DNA of 64,000 nucleotides from an uncultured Methanobrevibacter sp. (GTDB taxonomy: Archaea > Methanobacteriota > Methanobacteria > Methanobacteriales > Methanobacteriaceae). The notes under the pieces are model-generated. The model was not told where the DNA came from. It was given only the letters and a program-made list of their open reading frames with translations, and ran no database searches. The stretch is from contig ONJC01000011.1 in the NCBI GenBank assembly GCA_900318035.1, forward strand, positions 54,022 to 118,021. The letters run 5' to 3'. The translations under genes were made by a program, and so were the position numbers. This document shows, piece by piece, positions 43,059 to 53,784 of the stretch (positions within the stretch are counted from its first letter, which is position 1; each line of letters opens with the position of its first letter).

Positions 43059-43943
43059 ATGAATTATAAAAAACTTATTTTAGTAGGTTTCATTTCCGCA
43101 TTTGTTGCAGTATTGACCTCCATTATGGGTGTTGCAGGTACAATTATCGGATCTGTTATTACGTCAGTTCTTTATAATATGCTGACTGAAGCGCTAGAAC
43201 ATCCTGTAAATAAAGCAAAGTTCAGCCCAAGTTTTGAATGGGATGTGGCATATGTATTTCCATTAGTGGTCATTGCTTTAATTCAATTATTATTAATTTT
43301 CGCTTTACTTGCAGAAATAGGAATATTGCCTCATACATTCCTGAATGCATATATGTCTCTTCAAAGTTTAACAGATAATAATTTATACAGACTTTTAGGT
43401 GTTGCCCTATTGGTCATTAGTGCTTATCCATTAATATTAAAACCGGAATTCGTAAAAAAGGAACATGGGGGCATAATTGCTTTTGTAGGTGTTATATTTT
43501 TAGCTAGAGGTTTTGTGGATATGGGAAATGTTGTAACTGATATCTATGATACTATATTCATACATTTTGATTTACCTATAGCTATTATCGCATTTATACT
43601 GCTTGCAGTGGTTATATACAGAATATTGGCCTTATCTAGGGCTTCTGAAAAGGAGTCTGCTGTTGTACAGCATGAGGTTAATGAGGAAAACTTCAGTCCG
43701 GAAAATATCCATAAGGTCCATCACTCAGCAAAACATAGGGATTTCGATTATAATGTTAAAAGGAAAAATGTTCCTATAAGAACTGTAAAAAAAGTCATTA
43801 AACCGAAACAGAGCCCTAAAATCAAGCATGAGGTCAAATTCAATAATCGTGTTCGTGAAGAAAAACCTGAAGCGGGCATAAACAGGTCTTCGGAAAAAAT
43901 TCGCTTTGAATCTAATGATTTGCTGGATGAGTATAAAAAATAG
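43059..43943 (+). CDS. Integral membrane protein with long basic cytoplasmic tail
   Basis: The 294-residue protein has about five hydrophobic helices in residues 1-190. A charged tail of about 100 residues follows, rich in Lys, Arg and His, with RTVKKVIKPKQSPKIKH-type segments. I do not recognise the family. The ATG at 43059 is chosen because GGTAGGTGA lies 5 bases upstream; a GTG at 43050 is the alternative. It is 8 bases before the PhoU-like gene, so it may be a membrane partner of that regulator. Basic tails of this sort often bind anionic lipids or nucleic acid. Confidence 0.65.
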   Translation: MNYKKLILVGFISAFVAVLTSIMGVAGTIIGSVITSVLYNMLTEALEHPVNKAKFSPSFEWDVAYVFPLVVIALIQLLLIFALLAEIGILPHTFLNAYMSLQSLTDNNLYRLLGVALLVISAYPLILKPEFVKKEHGGIIAFVGVIFLARGFVDMGNVVTDIYDTIFIHFDLPIAIIAFILLAVVIYRILALSRASEKESAVVQHEVNEENFSPENIHKVHHSAKHRDFDYNVKRKNVPIRTVKKVIKPKQSPKIKHEVKFNNRVREEKPEAGINRSSEKIRFESNDLLDEYKK

Positions 43944-43951
43944 TTGATACG

Positions 43952-44833
43952 ATGAGTAAAAAGGATAAAACTTTAAAGGAACTTCTGGATTTGATTTTAT
44001 ATGAGAATCCCTCAACTCAGGATGAAATTGCAGAACGGTTGGGCATTACTCGCAGATATGTTACTCAGCTGTTGCGCCCTTTAGTTAAAGACGGTACTGT
44101 AAAACGCGCTTACATGATTGACTTGAAAAGTTATAAGAAGTTTACAGAATCTCTGGTCGAATATTCCGCTTCAAATGCTCCGGGTAATGTTTTAATAAAT
44201 GACATGTTGAACAATATGGCTTCACATGTTCACTCACAACTGGAGGCGTCATTTGATGCAGTTTTGGAGTATGATGAAGATAAGGCAAAAAAAGCTTTGG
44301 AAATGGATTATGCAACAAACAATATGGTTGAAAAGGTCAGGACTTCCGTTGAAACTATATTGAATATTGATAAACACACAGAATTTTCAAAATCTTTGCT
44401 TTACACTGAAATAGCTTATGATTTGGAACGTATCGGTGATTACTGTGGCCATATTGCAAAGTTTGTCATTAATGATGTCTATACGATAGATAAAACAGTA
44501 ATGAAAAATTTAAAAAAGATGTATAAGACAGCTCAAAGCATGATTAGTCTGTCCATGACTGCATTCATTGAAGCGAAAACTGAACTTAAAGATGATTTGA
44601 TGGAACTTGAAGATTCAATCCATATTCTTCAGGCCAAATCCATTAATTTGATTGCAACCCAAATGGCAGAAAGTTCATTTGATGAAAAGGAGCGTTCAAA
44701 TTATTTTATTTATTTGTTCAGAGTTATTAAGGCATTCGAAAGAATGGGTGATATTTCTGTTGAGATGATGGATGTTGCCATCGAGTTTCATGATAATATC
44801 CCAAGACCAACAACTCCGCGTAGTTTCAGATAA
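43952..44833 (+). CDS. PhoU domain protein with N-terminal winged helix
   Basis: The 293-residue protein starts with an HTH domain (NPSTQDEIAERLGITRRYVTQLL, about 19-42), followed by two PhoU three-helix bundles (about 85-285). These carry the YDLERIGDYCGHI and KAFERMGDISVEM metal-site motifs (E/D-x-x-R-x-x-D). Classical PhoU controls phosphate uptake through PhoR and PstB; archaeal HTH-PhoU fusions may bind DNA directly. No pst genes are in the window. It follows the membrane-protein gene by 8 bases. Confidence 0.85.
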   Translation: MSKKDKTLKELLDLILYENPSTQDEIAERLGITRRYVTQLLRPLVKDGTVKRAYMIDLKSYKKFTESLVEYSASNAPGNVLINDMLNNMASHVHSQLEASFDAVLEYDEDKAKKALEMDYATNNMVEKVRTSVETILNIDKHTEFSKSLLYTEIAYDLERIGDYCGHIAKFVINDVYTIDKTVMKNLKKMYKTAQSMISLSMTAFIEAKTELKDDLMELEDSIHILQAKSINLIATQMAESSFDEKERSNYFIYLFRVIKAFERMGDISVEMMDVAIEFHDNIPRPTTPRSFR

Positions 44834-44846
44834 AATTAAAAAAAGA

Positions 44847-44872
44847 GATAATTGATTTAAAAATCAGTTATC
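44847..44872. terminator. Shared terminator between phoU-like and fumarase genes
   Basis: Stem GATAATTGATTT (44847-44858) with AAATCAGTTATC (44861-44872), one mismatch. It overlaps the end of the convergent fumarase gene. Confidence 0.5.
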
Positions 44873-45706
44873 ATATATTTTTGTTGTTGCATGCCTGTCC
44901 GCCCAGCATTGGACACAAACACCAATAGGGAGACCTGCAGTATGAGTATGTGCTTTTAGAATTTTAACATCAAGAGCAGTTGTTTTTCCGCCAAGTCCCA
45001 TTGGACCGATGCCTGATGCATTAATTTCAGCTAAAATTTCTTCTTCTAGTTTTGCCAATTGAGGGTCGGGATTTCTTTCACCAACCTTTCCAAGCAAAGC
45101 TTTTTTACCTAGTTTTAAACATAGGTCTGATGTTCCGCCGATTCCAACGCCGATTACTGTTGGAGGGCATGGTTTTCCTTTTGCTTTTAGGACAGATTCA
45201 ACAACAAATTCCTTAATGCCGTCAATTCCTTCAGCAGGCAATGCCATTTTCATGGCGTTATTGTTCTCGGAACCAAATCCTTTCGGAAGGATGGTTATCT
45301 CCAGATAATCTTCGTCAATCAGTTCGATGTCAATTGGAGGGATGTACTCTCCGATATTGATGTTTGTATTTTCACGGGTTAAAGGATCAACAATGTTTGG
45401 CCTGATTGGAATCTCTTTTGTGGCCTTTTCAATTCCCTCTTCAATGCCTTCACGCAAATTTTCAACTTCAACATTACCCAATTTTACAAAGATGACCGGC
45501 AAACCTGTATCTTGGCACATCGGAATGCCTTTTTCTTCTGCAAGTTCAATATTTTTTAATATAGCTTCAATATTTAAGATTGCCAGCTCATGTTCTTCTA
45601 TTTTAAGAGCATCTTCAAGTGATTTTTTTACATCTTCACCAAGAACAATGACGGCCTGTTTGTAAAGCTCATAAACAGTATCTCTAATAGTTTCTTTAGT
45701 AATCAA
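44864..45706 (-). CDS. Fumarate hydratase alpha subunit (class I, Fe-S)
   Basis: The 280-residue protein is the N-terminal half of class I fumarase (FumA/TtdA alpha type), carrying the Cys ligands of the catalytic 4Fe-4S cluster in [19 protein letters not shown] and [12 protein letters not shown]. It interconverts fumarate and malate in the incomplete reductive branch that methanogens use for biosynthesis. The beta subunit is not adjacent, as is common in methanogens. The related tartrate dehydratase cannot be strictly excluded. It is monocistronic. Confidence 0.9.
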   Translation of the reverse strand: MITKETIRDTVYELYKQAVIVLGEDVKKSLEDALKIEEHELAILNIEAILKNIELAEEKGIPMCQDTGLPVIFVKLGNVEVENLREGIEEGIEKATKEIPIRPNIVDPLTRENTNINIGEYIPPIDIELIDEDYLEITILPKGFGSENNNAMKMALPAEGIDGIKEFVVESVLKAKGKPCPPTVIGVGIGGTSDLCLKLGKKALLGKVGERNPDPQLAKLEEEILAEINASGIGPMGLGGKTTALDVKILKAHTHTAGLPIGVCVQCWADRHATTKIYDN

Positions 45707-45777
45707 AATAATAACCTTTTCAAATTTAATTAATTATTATTATGATTTTGAAATATAATAAATATTTTTAAAAATAG

Positions 45778-46035
45778 TCAGTGAATTTCAATAATTCCTA
45801 TTGGGCAGACTTCAATGCAGTCAAGACATTTGTTGCATTTTGAATAGTCAATGGTGATTGCCCCACCGAGTATCCTGAATGCATTATTTCTGCAGACTTT
45901 CATGCATGGCGCTTCTGATGGTTGGCAATTCATACAAAATAAGGTTGGAGTGTCAACATTTGGTGTTTGTTGACAACTTCCGCAGGTTGTACAATCTGTA
46001 CAATTTCCTGTATTAAACATAATTTTTTTATTCAT
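45778..46035 (-). CDS. porF: Ferredoxin-like protein PorF
   Basis: The 85-residue protein has one classical cluster motif (CNKCLDCIEVCP) near the C-terminus and an N-terminal Cys-rich region (CTDCTTCGSC and CMNCQPSEAPCMKVC) that could hold a second cluster. It matches PorF of the Methanothermobacter por cluster by position and type. It overlaps the porE end by 8 bases. It probably hands electrons between pyruvate oxidoreductase and other ferredoxin-dependent enzymes. Confidence 0.75.
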   Translation of the reverse strand: MNKKIMFNTGNCTDCTTCGSCQQTPNVDTPTLFCMNCQPSEAPCMKVCRNNAFRILGGAITIDYSKCNKCLDCIEVCPIGIIEIH

Positions 46036-46528
46036 CTAAAACAAGTCTTGCTCTTGCTTGACTTGTTAAAACATGGACAATTCCGCCTTTTTTACTGTCT
46101 GGTTCATATAATCCGGCCATTTTAGCCAAGTATTTTTCTTGGTTTTTGGCTCTGATTTTTTCTGGATCCGCAACAGTAATAGCTCTTTTGGTACATGCTT
46201 TTATACATGCCGGTCCTTCTTCTCTATCAGCACAGAGGTCACATTTTTCAGCAACTTTTGATTGGAAAGTCATTGCACCAAACGGACAAACCATTACACA
46301 TAATCCGCAGCCGATACATTTCTCGGTATCGACTCCTTCATCGGTAATCGCTTCTGTCGGACAGATTTTTATACATGGTGCACTTTCACAATGTTGACAT
46401 ACAATGGAATAAAAGGAAGAGTCATGTTCTATTATTTTTATTCTACTAGCATTATGGACTGATGCACACATGCTTTCACAGTTGAGGCATCCATCACATA
46501 AACTGCTATTTACAACAATACTTTCCAT
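46028..46528 (-). CDS. porE: Polyferredoxin-like protein PorE
   Basis: The 166-residue protein has four cluster-type Cys groups: CDGCLNCESMC, CQHCESAPCIKICP, CIGCGLCVMVCP and CDLCADREEGPACIKAC. It is of the DMSO-reductase/HycB iron-sulfur subunit type. By order (porGDABEF) it is PorE. It sits 11 bases after porB and overlaps porF, so all six genes form one transcript. A role as electron acceptor of the por complex is inferred from position. Confidence 0.78.
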   Translation of the reverse strand: MESIVVNSSLCDGCLNCESMCASVHNASRIKIIEHDSSFYSIVCQHCESAPCIKICPTEAITDEGVDTEKCIGCGLCVMVCPFGAMTFQSKVAEKCDLCADREEGPACIKACTKRAITVADPEKIRAKNQEKYLAKMAGLYEPDSKKGGIVHVLTSQARARLVLDE

Positions 46529-46539
46529 TGTTTTCCTCC

Positions 46540-47406
46540 CTATAATCCTAATTCTTTACACTCTGCATCGACATATTTTTGGATTTTTTCAATGTGTTCT
46601 TCATTTAAGTGTCTGAATCTTTTTTGTGTTGACAGATAATCTTTTACAGGTCTTCTTTCTTCAGGTCTGTAAGTAATTTCGAAGTTACCTTGGTCGATTT
46701 CATATAAAATCCATGAACCGGTTTCAACAGCTAACCTACCCATTTCAATTGTTTTTTCTGAAGGGAATCCCCAACCGGTTGTACATGGTTGTTGTAAGTG
46801 AATGTATGCAGGTCCTTTGGTTTCTGCAGCTTTTTTCACTTTTTTAACGTAGTCTTCAGGGTATGCAATTGATGCGGTAGCTACATATGGAATTCCATGA
46901 GCTGCCATAATCATAGGCATGTTTTTCTTAGGTTTGTCTTCTCCGAAACTAGCTGTTCCTTTAGGTGAAGTTGTGGTACTTGCACCATACGGAGTTGCTC
47001 CACTTCTTTGAATACCTGTGTTCATGTATGCTTCATTGTCGTAACAAATGTAGAGCATGTTGTGTCCTCTTTCCATAGCTCCAGATAATGATTGTAAACC
47101 GATATCTACAGTTCCTCCGTCACCACCGAAAGCAACAACATTAACATCATCCTTTCCTTGAATTCTTAATGCGCTTTCTACACCGGATGCTACAGCACCT
47201 GAGTTTTCAAATGCTACATGTATGAATGGAACTTCCCATGAAGTTTCCGGGTATGGTGTAGTCATTACTTCAAGACAACCGGTAGCAGAAATAGCTACAG
47301 TGTTTTTGCCTAAAGTATTAAGAGCTAATTTTACAGCAATTGATGCTCCACATCCGGCACAGCCTCTGTGTCCCGGTGCTAATAAATCTTTATCAGGTAT
47401 ATCCAT
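46540..47406 (-). CDS. porB: Pyruvate:ferredoxin oxidoreductase beta subunit
   Basis: The 288-residue subunit binds thiamine diphosphate ([20 protein letters not shown], then NEAYMNTG) and has Cys residues for a 4Fe-4S cluster ([13 protein letters not shown] at the N-terminus, and CTTGWG). With PorA, PorD and PorG it makes pyruvate from acetyl-CoA and CO2 using reduced ferredoxin, the entry to anabolism. It starts 2 bases after the porA stop. Confidence 0.95.
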   Translation of the reverse strand: MDIPDKDLLAPGHRGCAGCGASIAVKLALNTLGKNTVAISATGCLEVMTTPYPETSWEVPFIHVAFENSGAVASGVESALRIQGKDDVNVVAFGGDGGTVDIGLQSLSGAMERGHNMLYICYDNEAYMNTGIQRSGATPYGASTTTSPKGTASFGEDKPKKNMPMIMAAHGIPYVATASIAYPEDYVKKVKKAAETKGPAYIHLQQPCTTGWGFPSEKTIEMGRLAVETGSWILYEIDQGNFEITYRPEERRPVKDYLSTQKRFRHLNEEHIEKIQKYVDAECKELGL

Positions 47407-47408
47407 AT

Positions 47409-48554
47409 CTATTCCTCCTTAAGTCCAATCCAGGTGACGTCGTTTTCTGGTGCTTTGGTTTTTTCGTATGCTTCCATGATTGCTTCAGGTGTGATATCTC
47501 TTCCACCCAAACCTGCAATAAATCCGTAAATCTCTTTATCAATTTTTACTTTCATATCAGCATAAAGTGCTCCACCAATTCCAAATGAGAAGTTTTTATC
47601 AATAACGGCTATTTTTTCACAGTTTTTAACAGCTTCGTTAATGGCTTCGGTAGGGAATGGTCTGTAAGCTCTGATTTTAAGTAAACCTACTTTTTCACCT
47701 TTTTCTCTTAATTGGTCTACCATTACTCTAAGTGTACTGCATAGTGAACCCATTGCAACAAATATTATGTCTGCATCTTCGGTTTTGTATGGTTCAACAA
47801 GACCATATTTTCTGCCAAAGATTTCTGCAAATTCGTCGCATGTTTTTTGGATTACTTCCATGGATTTTGTCATTGCAACTTCCATGTCATGCCTTGCTTC
47901 TGTGTAGTAATCAGGATCTGCGAAGTTACCGATTGACATTGGTTCATTTGGATCAAGAAATGCATGTTCTGGTACATATGGAGGTAAAAACTTGTCTACA
48001 CTTTCTTGATCTGGAATTTCAACAGGTTCTACAGTGTGGGTTAAAATAAATCCGTCCAAACATACCATTGATGGAAGTAAAATGTCTGGATTTTCAGAAA
48101 CTTTATATGCCATTAAAGTTGTATCTAATGCTTCCTGTGCATTTTCAACATAGATTTGCAACCATCCTGCATCTCTTTGTGCAATTGAATCTTGTTGATC
48201 ATTCCAAATGTTTAATGGTGCAGAGATTGCTCTGTTAGCATCTGCTAAAACAATAGGTACTCTCATACCTGCTGCCGCAAATAAAATTTCATGCATTAAC
48301 ATTAATCCTTGTGAAGATGTTGCTGTAAATACTCTTACTCCAGCACCACTAGCTCCAACAGCAGCACTGATAGCACTGTGTTCAGATTCTACTTTAACAT
48401 ATTTAGCATCAATTTTTTCATCAGCGACGTATTGTGCTAAGTATTCAGAAATTGTAGTTTGTGGAGTAATTGGATAAACAGGAATAACTTGTGGTTTAGC
48501 TAATCTTACAGCTTCTGCAACTGCTTTATTTGAGGTCATTACTTCTTTTACCAT
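47409..48554 (-). CDS. porA: Pyruvate:ferredoxin oxidoreductase alpha subunit
   Basis: The 381-residue subunit has the N-terminal pyrimidine-binding domain ([32 protein letters not shown]) and the transketolase-C-like domain with [33 protein letters not shown]. The ASQGL and [13 protein letters not shown] blocks are typical. It lies between porD (13 bases) and porB (2 bases). Confidence 0.95.
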   Translation of the reverse strand: MVKEVMTSNKAVAEAVRLAKPQVIPVYPITPQTTISEYLAQYVADEKIDAKYVKVESEHSAISAAVGASGAGVRVFTATSSQGLMLMHEILFAAAGMRVPIVLADANRAISAPLNIWNDQQDSIAQRDAGWLQIYVENAQEALDTTLMAYKVSENPDILLPSMVCLDGFILTHTVEPVEIPDQESVDKFLPPYVPEHAFLDPNEPMSIGNFADPDYYTEARHDMEVAMTKSMEVIQKTCDEFAEIFGRKYGLVEPYKTEDADIIFVAMGSLCSTLRVMVDQLREKGEKVGLLKIRAYRPFPTEAINEAVKNCEKIAVIDKNFSFGIGGALYADMKVKIDKEIYGFIAGLGGRDITPEAIMEAYEKTKAPENDVTWIGLKEE

Positions 48555-48567
48555 TTAATCACTCTCT

Positions 48568-48810
48568 TTATTCTTTTACCATTTTGATTGCATCGGAAGG
48601 ACATTCGTTTGCACAAATTCCGCATCCTTTACAGTAATCGTAATCTATATCGTGTTGTTTGTTTACGCTGGAATCCGGACAGAATATAATACAGTTATCA
48701 CAATCAATACATTTTTCTTTATCTAAAATAGGTTTAAATGTTCTCCAGCTTCCAGTTTTGTTATTTTTACTATTACCTGGGGTTTTAATTACACATCCTA
48801 TACTTACCAT
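48568..48810 (-). CDS. porD: Pyruvate:ferredoxin oxidoreductase delta subunit (ferredoxin)
   Basis: The 80-residue subunit starts [22 protein letters not shown], the standard N-terminus of methanogen PorD, and holds two clusters ([12 protein letters not shown] and [12 protein letters not shown]). The ATG at 48810 is chosen because GGTGA lies 6 bases upstream. It follows porG by 13 bases. Confidence 0.93.
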   Translation of the reverse strand: MVSIGCVIKTPGNSKNNKTGSWRTFKPILDKEKCIDCDNCIIFCPDSSVNKQHDIDYDYCKGCGICANECPSDAIKMVKE

Positions 48811-48823
48811 AATATTCACCCTT

Positions 48824-49345
48824 TTATCCCATTTCATAAGCTTTTTTAGTAGCTTCTACATTCAGTTCTCCGATTTTGCCAGGGAAGGTTTCCTTAATCA
48901 CTTCTAAAAGTGAATCAATACTTACGGCTTGGGTTTTCTTAGCGAAATATCCTAAAATAATAGTATTTACAATGTTTCTGCCTAACATGTCTAATGCAAT
49001 TCCAGTAGCGTCAATACTGTAAACTTCATGTTCTCCACTGCCTTTAAATTCGGTGGTGTTGATTGTTACTTCAGTATTGTCTTTGATTCCTGAAAATACA
49101 TCTACTACATTCAATAATCCGTCATCCAATACTAATACGTAGTCTGGATTATATACTTGATATCTTAAGTCAATTGGCTTGTCATCAATTCTTGTGAAAG
49201 CCATAACCGGAGCTCCTCTACGTTCAACTCCAAAAAATGGAAAAGCCTGGGAATAATTGCCGTCTTTGAATGCTGCTTTTGCTAAAATTTCTGCAGCTGT
49301 TACAGCACCTTGTCCGCCTCTTCCATGAAAACGAATTTCGATCAT
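48824..49345 (-). CDS. porG: Pyruvate:ferredoxin oxidoreductase gamma subunit
   Basis: The 173-residue subunit starts [22 protein letters not shown], the conserved gamma-domain opening, and carries [14 protein letters not shown]. The ATG at 49345 has a GGAGG site 9 bases upstream, so the 12-residue extension of the open frame is not used. It is the first gene of porGDABEF. An AT-rich promoter region of about 290 bases separates it from the divergent gene at 49638. Confidence 0.94.
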
Positions 49346-49637
49346 TAATTTTTCCTCCATATATTTATCATGTATAATCATTATAAATTACAAAATATAT
49401 AAATTTTATGTTAAATTTTTATTTTTGAATTATTTTGTTTAAAGTTTTTTGTTTTAATCTTTTATTTTTTGTTTATTTTTCTAATAACTCTTTCAACATT
49501 TTATTTATTTTTTTATACAGTTTTTACATCTCTTTTTTGATAAAATAACTATTTTTAAGCAAATAAAATTTTTTAAAAAGATTAAATAATATTGAAGTAA
49601 TATAGTAATATTGTAAAAAATTTGGTTGGGAAGTTTT

Positions 49638-51242
49638 ATGAAAGTTTTAATAATTACAGGGGAACTGGCATACCCTTTAATAAAAGAAGTGGTTGCGGAT
49701 GTAAAAGATGATGTTATTGTTCACATTGCGGATAATACTCAAGTGGCCGCATTCTTGACACCTAGACAAATTATTAAAGAAATCAAAAATTGTTTTTCTA
49801 ATCAGCTTGACGAAATCGACATGATTCTGGTTCCGGGTCTAATCAAAAAGGGCACCAAAGAAATTACAAAAGAACTCGGAATTCCAACTTTCAAGGGATC
49901 CACTGATGGTGCCGACCTTGCAATGGTTCTTAATTTAGTTGGAAATATTAATCTATCAGAAGACAAGCCTGCAGATAAATTGATTGAGGAAGAAAAACGC
50001 AAAGAAGCATTCAAATTCATCGAAGAATTTGAAAACGATAAGGAAAATATAGAAAAACTTCTTGAAAAGCCAAATAATATTTTAATTAGAAATCTCCCGG
50101 TTGGTGAAGATTTCCCTATGAGGGTTCTTTCGGAAATTGCAAATGCCCCGTTCCTGTCAAAGGAGGCATTGATTAACAAATGTCAGTATTTCGTTGATTC
50201 AGGTGCCGACATGATTGACATTGGTATGGCTGCAGGTGAAGACTTCTCGGACAAAATTCCCGAACTTATAGAAACATTAAGACCTATTGTTGGGGACAGG
50301 CCGTTGAGCATAGATACTTTGAACGCCAAAGAGATTGCAGTTGCTGCTGAATGTGGAATCGATTTTGTTTTAAGTCTGGATTTGGGTAACAATTCTGAAG
50401 TCAAGGACATTCTGATTGAAAAAAACATTCCTGCAGTTTTGCTTCCAACCAATTTTTCCCAAGGCAAATCACCTAAATCTCCTGCCGAAAGAGTTGAATC
50501 AATGCATCAGCTGATAAAAGATACTGAAGGCTTGAAATATGTTGCAGATTTGATTTTGGATCCTGTAAACAGTTCAAGCATTGTCGAGTCAATCCTTGCA
50601 TGTCATGAATTCCACAAACAGAATCCTGCCCCGATGTTTTTTGGTGTAGGCAATGTTACTGAACTTATGGATGCTGATTCCGGCGGTGTTAATGTGCTTC
50701 TGGCAGGAATTGGTATGGAACTGGGTGTAAGTATTTTATTTACTCCTGAAGAGAGTGGTAAAACAAGGGGAAGTGTTTATGAGTTGTCCACTGCATCCAA
50801 AATGATGTTTTTGGCGAAGCATAGAAAATCAATTCCGAAGGATTTGGGAATCAATCTTGTTGCCTTTAAGGATAAGCATAAAAGAAATGACATAATTGAA
50901 AATGAATTGGACGGCGTTCCTGAAACCCGCCGTGAAAAACCGTTGAAGTTCATTAGGGATAAGGCCGGAAGTTTCAGAATCAATGTTGATTATGGAACCA
51001 CTGTAAAGGACAGCAGGATTATAGCCACTCATTTTAAGAAAAACAGGGCGGATCTGGTTATAGTGGGCCAATCTGCAAAAGAAGTATATGAAGAAATAAT
51101 AATAAAAGATTTGGTTTCCAGAATGGAACATGCTGCCTATTTGGGTTCTGAACTTCAAAAAGCAGAAATTGCCATGATTACTGGAAAAGAATATGTTCAG
51201 GATTTTGAATTGTTCAAAAATCCTGATGAATTTAAAAATTAG
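49638..51242 (+). CDS. Dihydropteroate synthase-like protein (DUF6513 type)
   Basis: The 534-residue protein has an N-terminal domain (about 1-150; [26 protein letters not shown]). A pterin-binding TIM-barrel core (about 165-400) follows, with [42 protein letters not shown] and [10 protein letters not shown], and a C-terminal extension. The core aligns with dihydropteroate synthases and methyltetrahydrofolate-binding proteins. Methanogen members are candidates for a step in tetrahydromethanopterin synthesis (joining pterin to the aminophenyl-ribose unit) or for methyl transfer; neither is shown here. Confidence 0.8.
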   Translation: MKVLIITGELAYPLIKEVVADVKDDVIVHIADNTQVAAFLTPRQIIKEIKNCFSNQLDEIDMILVPGLIKKGTKEITKELGIPTFKGSTDGADLAMVLNLVGNINLSEDKPADKLIEEEKRKEAFKFIEEFENDKENIEKLLEKPNNILIRNLPVGEDFPMRVLSEIANAPFLSKEALINKCQYFVDSGADMIDIGMAAGEDFSDKIPELIETLRPIVGDRPLSIDTLNAKEIAVAAECGIDFVLSLDLGNNSEVKDILIEKNIPAVLLPTNFSQGKSPKSPAERVESMHQLIKDTEGLKYVADLILDPVNSSSIVESILACHEFHKQNPAPMFFGVGNVTELMDADSGGVNVLLAGIGMELGVSILFTPEESGKTRGSVYELSTASKMMFLAKHRKSIPKDLGINLVAFKDKHKRNDIIENELDGVPETRREKPLKFIRDKAGSFRINVDYGTTVKDSRIIATHFKKNRADLVIVGQSAKEVYEEIIIKDLVSRMEHAAYLGSELQKAEIAMITGKEYVQDFELFKNPDEFKN

Positions 51243-51244
51243 TT

Positions 51245-51634
51245 TTAATCAAAATCAGTTGTATCAACAGTGCCTTCAGCCTGTCCTGCTTGGCTGGCTG
51301 AACTTGATTCAACATTACTATCAGAAGCTACGTCCTGACTAGTGGATTGCGTATCCTGATAACTGACATCACTACTGCCGCCATCACTGCTACTGCTACT
51401 GCCGCCATCACTGCTGCTTGAGTCTGTAGTTCCAGGTGCGGTAGCTCCAGTATCGCGAACTGTACTGTTGGTGCTTGAATGTAGACTTGTATTTGTATGG
51501 TTTGAATGGGTAACGTTTGTTACATCATTACTTTTATTGAATGAAATTCCAACACCAGTTACAACAATGTATGCTCCAATAGAAAGAACAATAATGATTA
51601 GTAATATTATGATTATTGCATTGTCTCTATCCAT
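51245..51634 (-). CDS. Ser-rich membrane-anchored secreted protein
   Basis: A 129-residue protein with an N-terminal transmembrane helix (about 6-28) and an extracellular low-complexity region of Ser, Thr, Asp, Gly and Asn with repeats like SSSSDGG. There are several N-glycosylation-type N-x-S/T sites (NVTHSNHTNTS). No globular domain is visible. Likely a flexible surface decoration or anchor. A GGAGG ribosome-binding site precedes the ATG, and the gene converges on the dihydropteroate synthase-like gene with 2 bases between. Confidence 0.65.
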   Translation of the reverse strand: MDRDNAIIIILLIIIVLSIGAYIVVTGVGISFNKSNDVTNVTHSNHTNTSLHSSTNSTVRDTGATAPGTTDSSSSDGGSSSSSDGGSSDVSYQDTQSTSQDVASDSNVESSSASQAGQAEGTVDTTDFD

Positions 51635-51764
51635 GAATTTTTTCCTCCTTTCTATATAGTATATTTTAATTAATAGTTAATATATATTTAATTATACTAC
51701 ATAAAACTTATATTATTTCATAATATATTTAGTTTAATAAATGATTATATGGAAGGTTAAAAAC

Positions 51765-52619
51765 TTGCAAACTGAAAACATTACTATTAATGATATCGAC
51801 GAATTACTTTTAAATGCAGATTATGTTTCAAATAATGAGATATCAACAACAGTGTATCTGTCACTGTTTTTAGGAAGGCCAATGCTTATTGAAGGACCTC
51901 CCGGTGTTGGAAAAACAGAACTCGCAAAGGTAATTGCCAAATCTTTCGAAAGAGACTTTTTTAGGATACAATGTTATGAAGGAATAACATTTGAGCAGAT
52001 TGTCGGTGAATGGAATTATCAAAAGCAGTTGCTGCATCTTGAAGCCGCAAGAAACGATTCAAATAAAGAAAGCAAAATTTTCGCCGAAGAATTTTTCATC
52101 AGAAGACCTTTGCTTAATGCATTTTTAAATGAAAACAATTCCGTACTTTTAATAGATGAAATCGATAAGGCTGATGAAGAGGTTGAAAGTTTCCTTTTAC
52201 AGGCATTGGGAGAGAAGGAAATCACCATCAACGATTTGGGAACATTCCAACTTCAAAACGATCTGATTGTTATTTTAACTTCAAACTCACAAAGGTCACT
52301 GCTTGACGAAACCAAGGACAGATGTTTGTTTTTATATATTCCATACCCTTCAGTTGAAAGGGAAATTGAAATAGTCAAATCAAGGATACCTGAAGCCGAG
52401 GAGGAAGTCGTTTCAACTGTTGTCAAGCTGGTTCACGATATACGTAATCTCAATCTCATGAAAAAGCCTTCAGTAAGGGGAACCATCGACTGGGTCCGTT
52501 CAGTCACAAATCTCGGAACCAAAAACATGGACGAATCACTTGAAAACAGTATTGGTGTTGCCATCAAAAATGAAAGTGATAAGAAAAGAGTCATCAAGGA
52601 TGTTTTAAGCAAGAGATAA
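51765..52619 (+). CDS. MoxR-type AAA+ ATPase
   Basis: A 284-residue AAA+ ATPase with Walker [12 protein letters not shown] (about 42-52), Walker [14 protein letters not shown], sensor 1 ILTSN and an Arg-containing C-terminal lid. I favour TTG at 51765, preceded by GGAAGGTTA at 6-7 bases; an ATG at 51741 would add 8 residues but has no ribosome-binding site. MoxR ATPases act as chaperones that assemble metal centres or modulate von Willebrand factor A partners. The partner follows after 1 base. Confidence 0.88.
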   Translation: MQTENITINDIDELLLNADYVSNNEISTTVYLSLFLGRPMLIEGPPGVGKTELAKVIAKSFERDFFRIQCYEGITFEQIVGEWNYQKQLLHLEAARNDSNKESKIFAEEFFIRRPLLNAFLNENNSVLLIDEIDKADEEVESFLLQALGEKEITINDLGTFQLQNDLIVILTSNSQRSLLDETKDRCLFLYIPYPSVEREIEIVKSRIPEAEEEVVSTVVKLVHDIRNLNLMKKPSVRGTIDWVRSVTNLGTKNMDESLENSIGVAIKNESDKKRVIKDVLSKR

Positions 52620-52620
52620 T

Positions 52621-53775
52621 ATGATAAATAAAATTGCAAATTTATCAGCCCAGCTAAGACAGGAAGGGCTGCCGGTAAGCATACGAAGTACTCAGGCAGC
52701 CGTTAAGATTCATATGGATTTGGGCGAAGCAGACAGGCAGCTTTTAAAAACTGCATTAATGGCAGTTTATGTAAAGGACAGATATGATATTCCCAAATTC
52801 AACAAGGTTTTTGAAAAGATATTCAAAATTGAAATGGAACCTAAAAAAACTCAAGAACTAAATAAGGGAACTGCCTATAGAGGAAAAGGCCCTAAATCCA
52901 ATAAGTATATTATTAAAAAACAAAACAATGCTTATCAAAAGGTCAGAAAAGAAAAAATCAACAACGAAAAGCTAAAAATGTTGTCCGGCCAGCCTCTTCT
53001 GGAGGAAGTTAAGCAGCTTGAAAGGGACGGCGAATTGATGAACAGGGATTTGACCAAATTGAACAGGTTCGATCCGAGAATGCTTGAAATATGTCAAAGG
53101 CTTGGAAAAAGGATAGCTAATAAGCGTTCCAGAAGAAAAGTCAAATCAAGCTCAAATAAAATAGACATGAGAAGAACCATCCGGGCAAACATGAAATATG
53201 GCGGGGTCCCGCTGGAACTTGTCAGGGCAAAGCCAAGGCCTCACAAGAATGAACACCTTTTCCTAAATGACATAAGCGGATCATGTGAATGGATAAGCAG
53301 CTGGTTTTTCATGTTGATGTTTTCAGCTCAGACAGCATTCAAAAAATCAAGGACTTTCGAATTTGACAATAAGGTAATTGAAACGACACAGGCCCTTAAG
53401 GAAGAATATCTCATAGATTCATTCATCAAAGTCAAGGACATGCGGGTAAAAAACATGATGGTTCACGGAACTTCAGACATGTACTCTGCATTTACAAAAT
53501 TCCAGGATATGGCCCGCATAAACAACAAGTCATACGTAATCATTTTATCAGATTGCAGAGACTGGGCCGGTCCAAAAGTGAAAGGAGTCCCTGCCAGTGT
53601 GGAAGTAGTGGAAGAAATGGTGAGGGATGCTAAAAAAGTAATCATATTAAATCCTGAAGACAGGAACAAATGGGATGTTGTCGATAGCTGTGTTTCGTTG
53701 TATAAAGATGCTGGAGCACAGGTATTTGAAGTTAATACCCTTAATCAATTAGCACAATTTGTAGAACAGATGTAG
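52621..53775 (+). CDS. VWA-domain protein, CoxE-like partner of MoxR
   Basis: The 384-residue protein has a basic helical N-terminal half (about 1-215) and a C-terminal VWA domain with MIDAS motif DISGSCEWIS (D-x-S-x-S), the conserved Thr in VHGTSDM and a final Asp region ILSDCRDW. It starts 1 base after the ATPase stop. In bacteria such pairs insert metals into enzymes (CoxD/CoxE, NorQ/NorD). No obvious client enzyme is encoded next to it; the tRNA thiolation gene follows in the same direction after 9 bases, with a GGTAG ribosome-binding site. Confidence 0.85.
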   Translation: MINKIANLSAQLRQEGLPVSIRSTQAAVKIHMDLGEADRQLLKTALMAVYVKDRYDIPKFNKVFEKIFKIEMEPKKTQELNKGTAYRGKGPKSNKYIIKKQNNAYQKVRKEKINNEKLKMLSGQPLLEEVKQLERDGELMNRDLTKLNRFDPRMLEICQRLGKRIANKRSRRKVKSSSNKIDMRRTIRANMKYGGVPLELVRAKPRPHKNEHLFLNDISGSCEWISSWFFMLMFSAQTAFKKSRTFEFDNKVIETTQALKEEYLIDSFIKVKDMRVKNMMVHGTSDMYSAFTKFQDMARINNKSYVIILSDCRDWAGPKVKGVPASVEVVEEMVRDAKKVIILNPEDRNKWDVVDSCVSLYKDAGAQVFEVNTLNQLAQFVEQM

Positions 53776-53784
53776 GTAGTAAAT

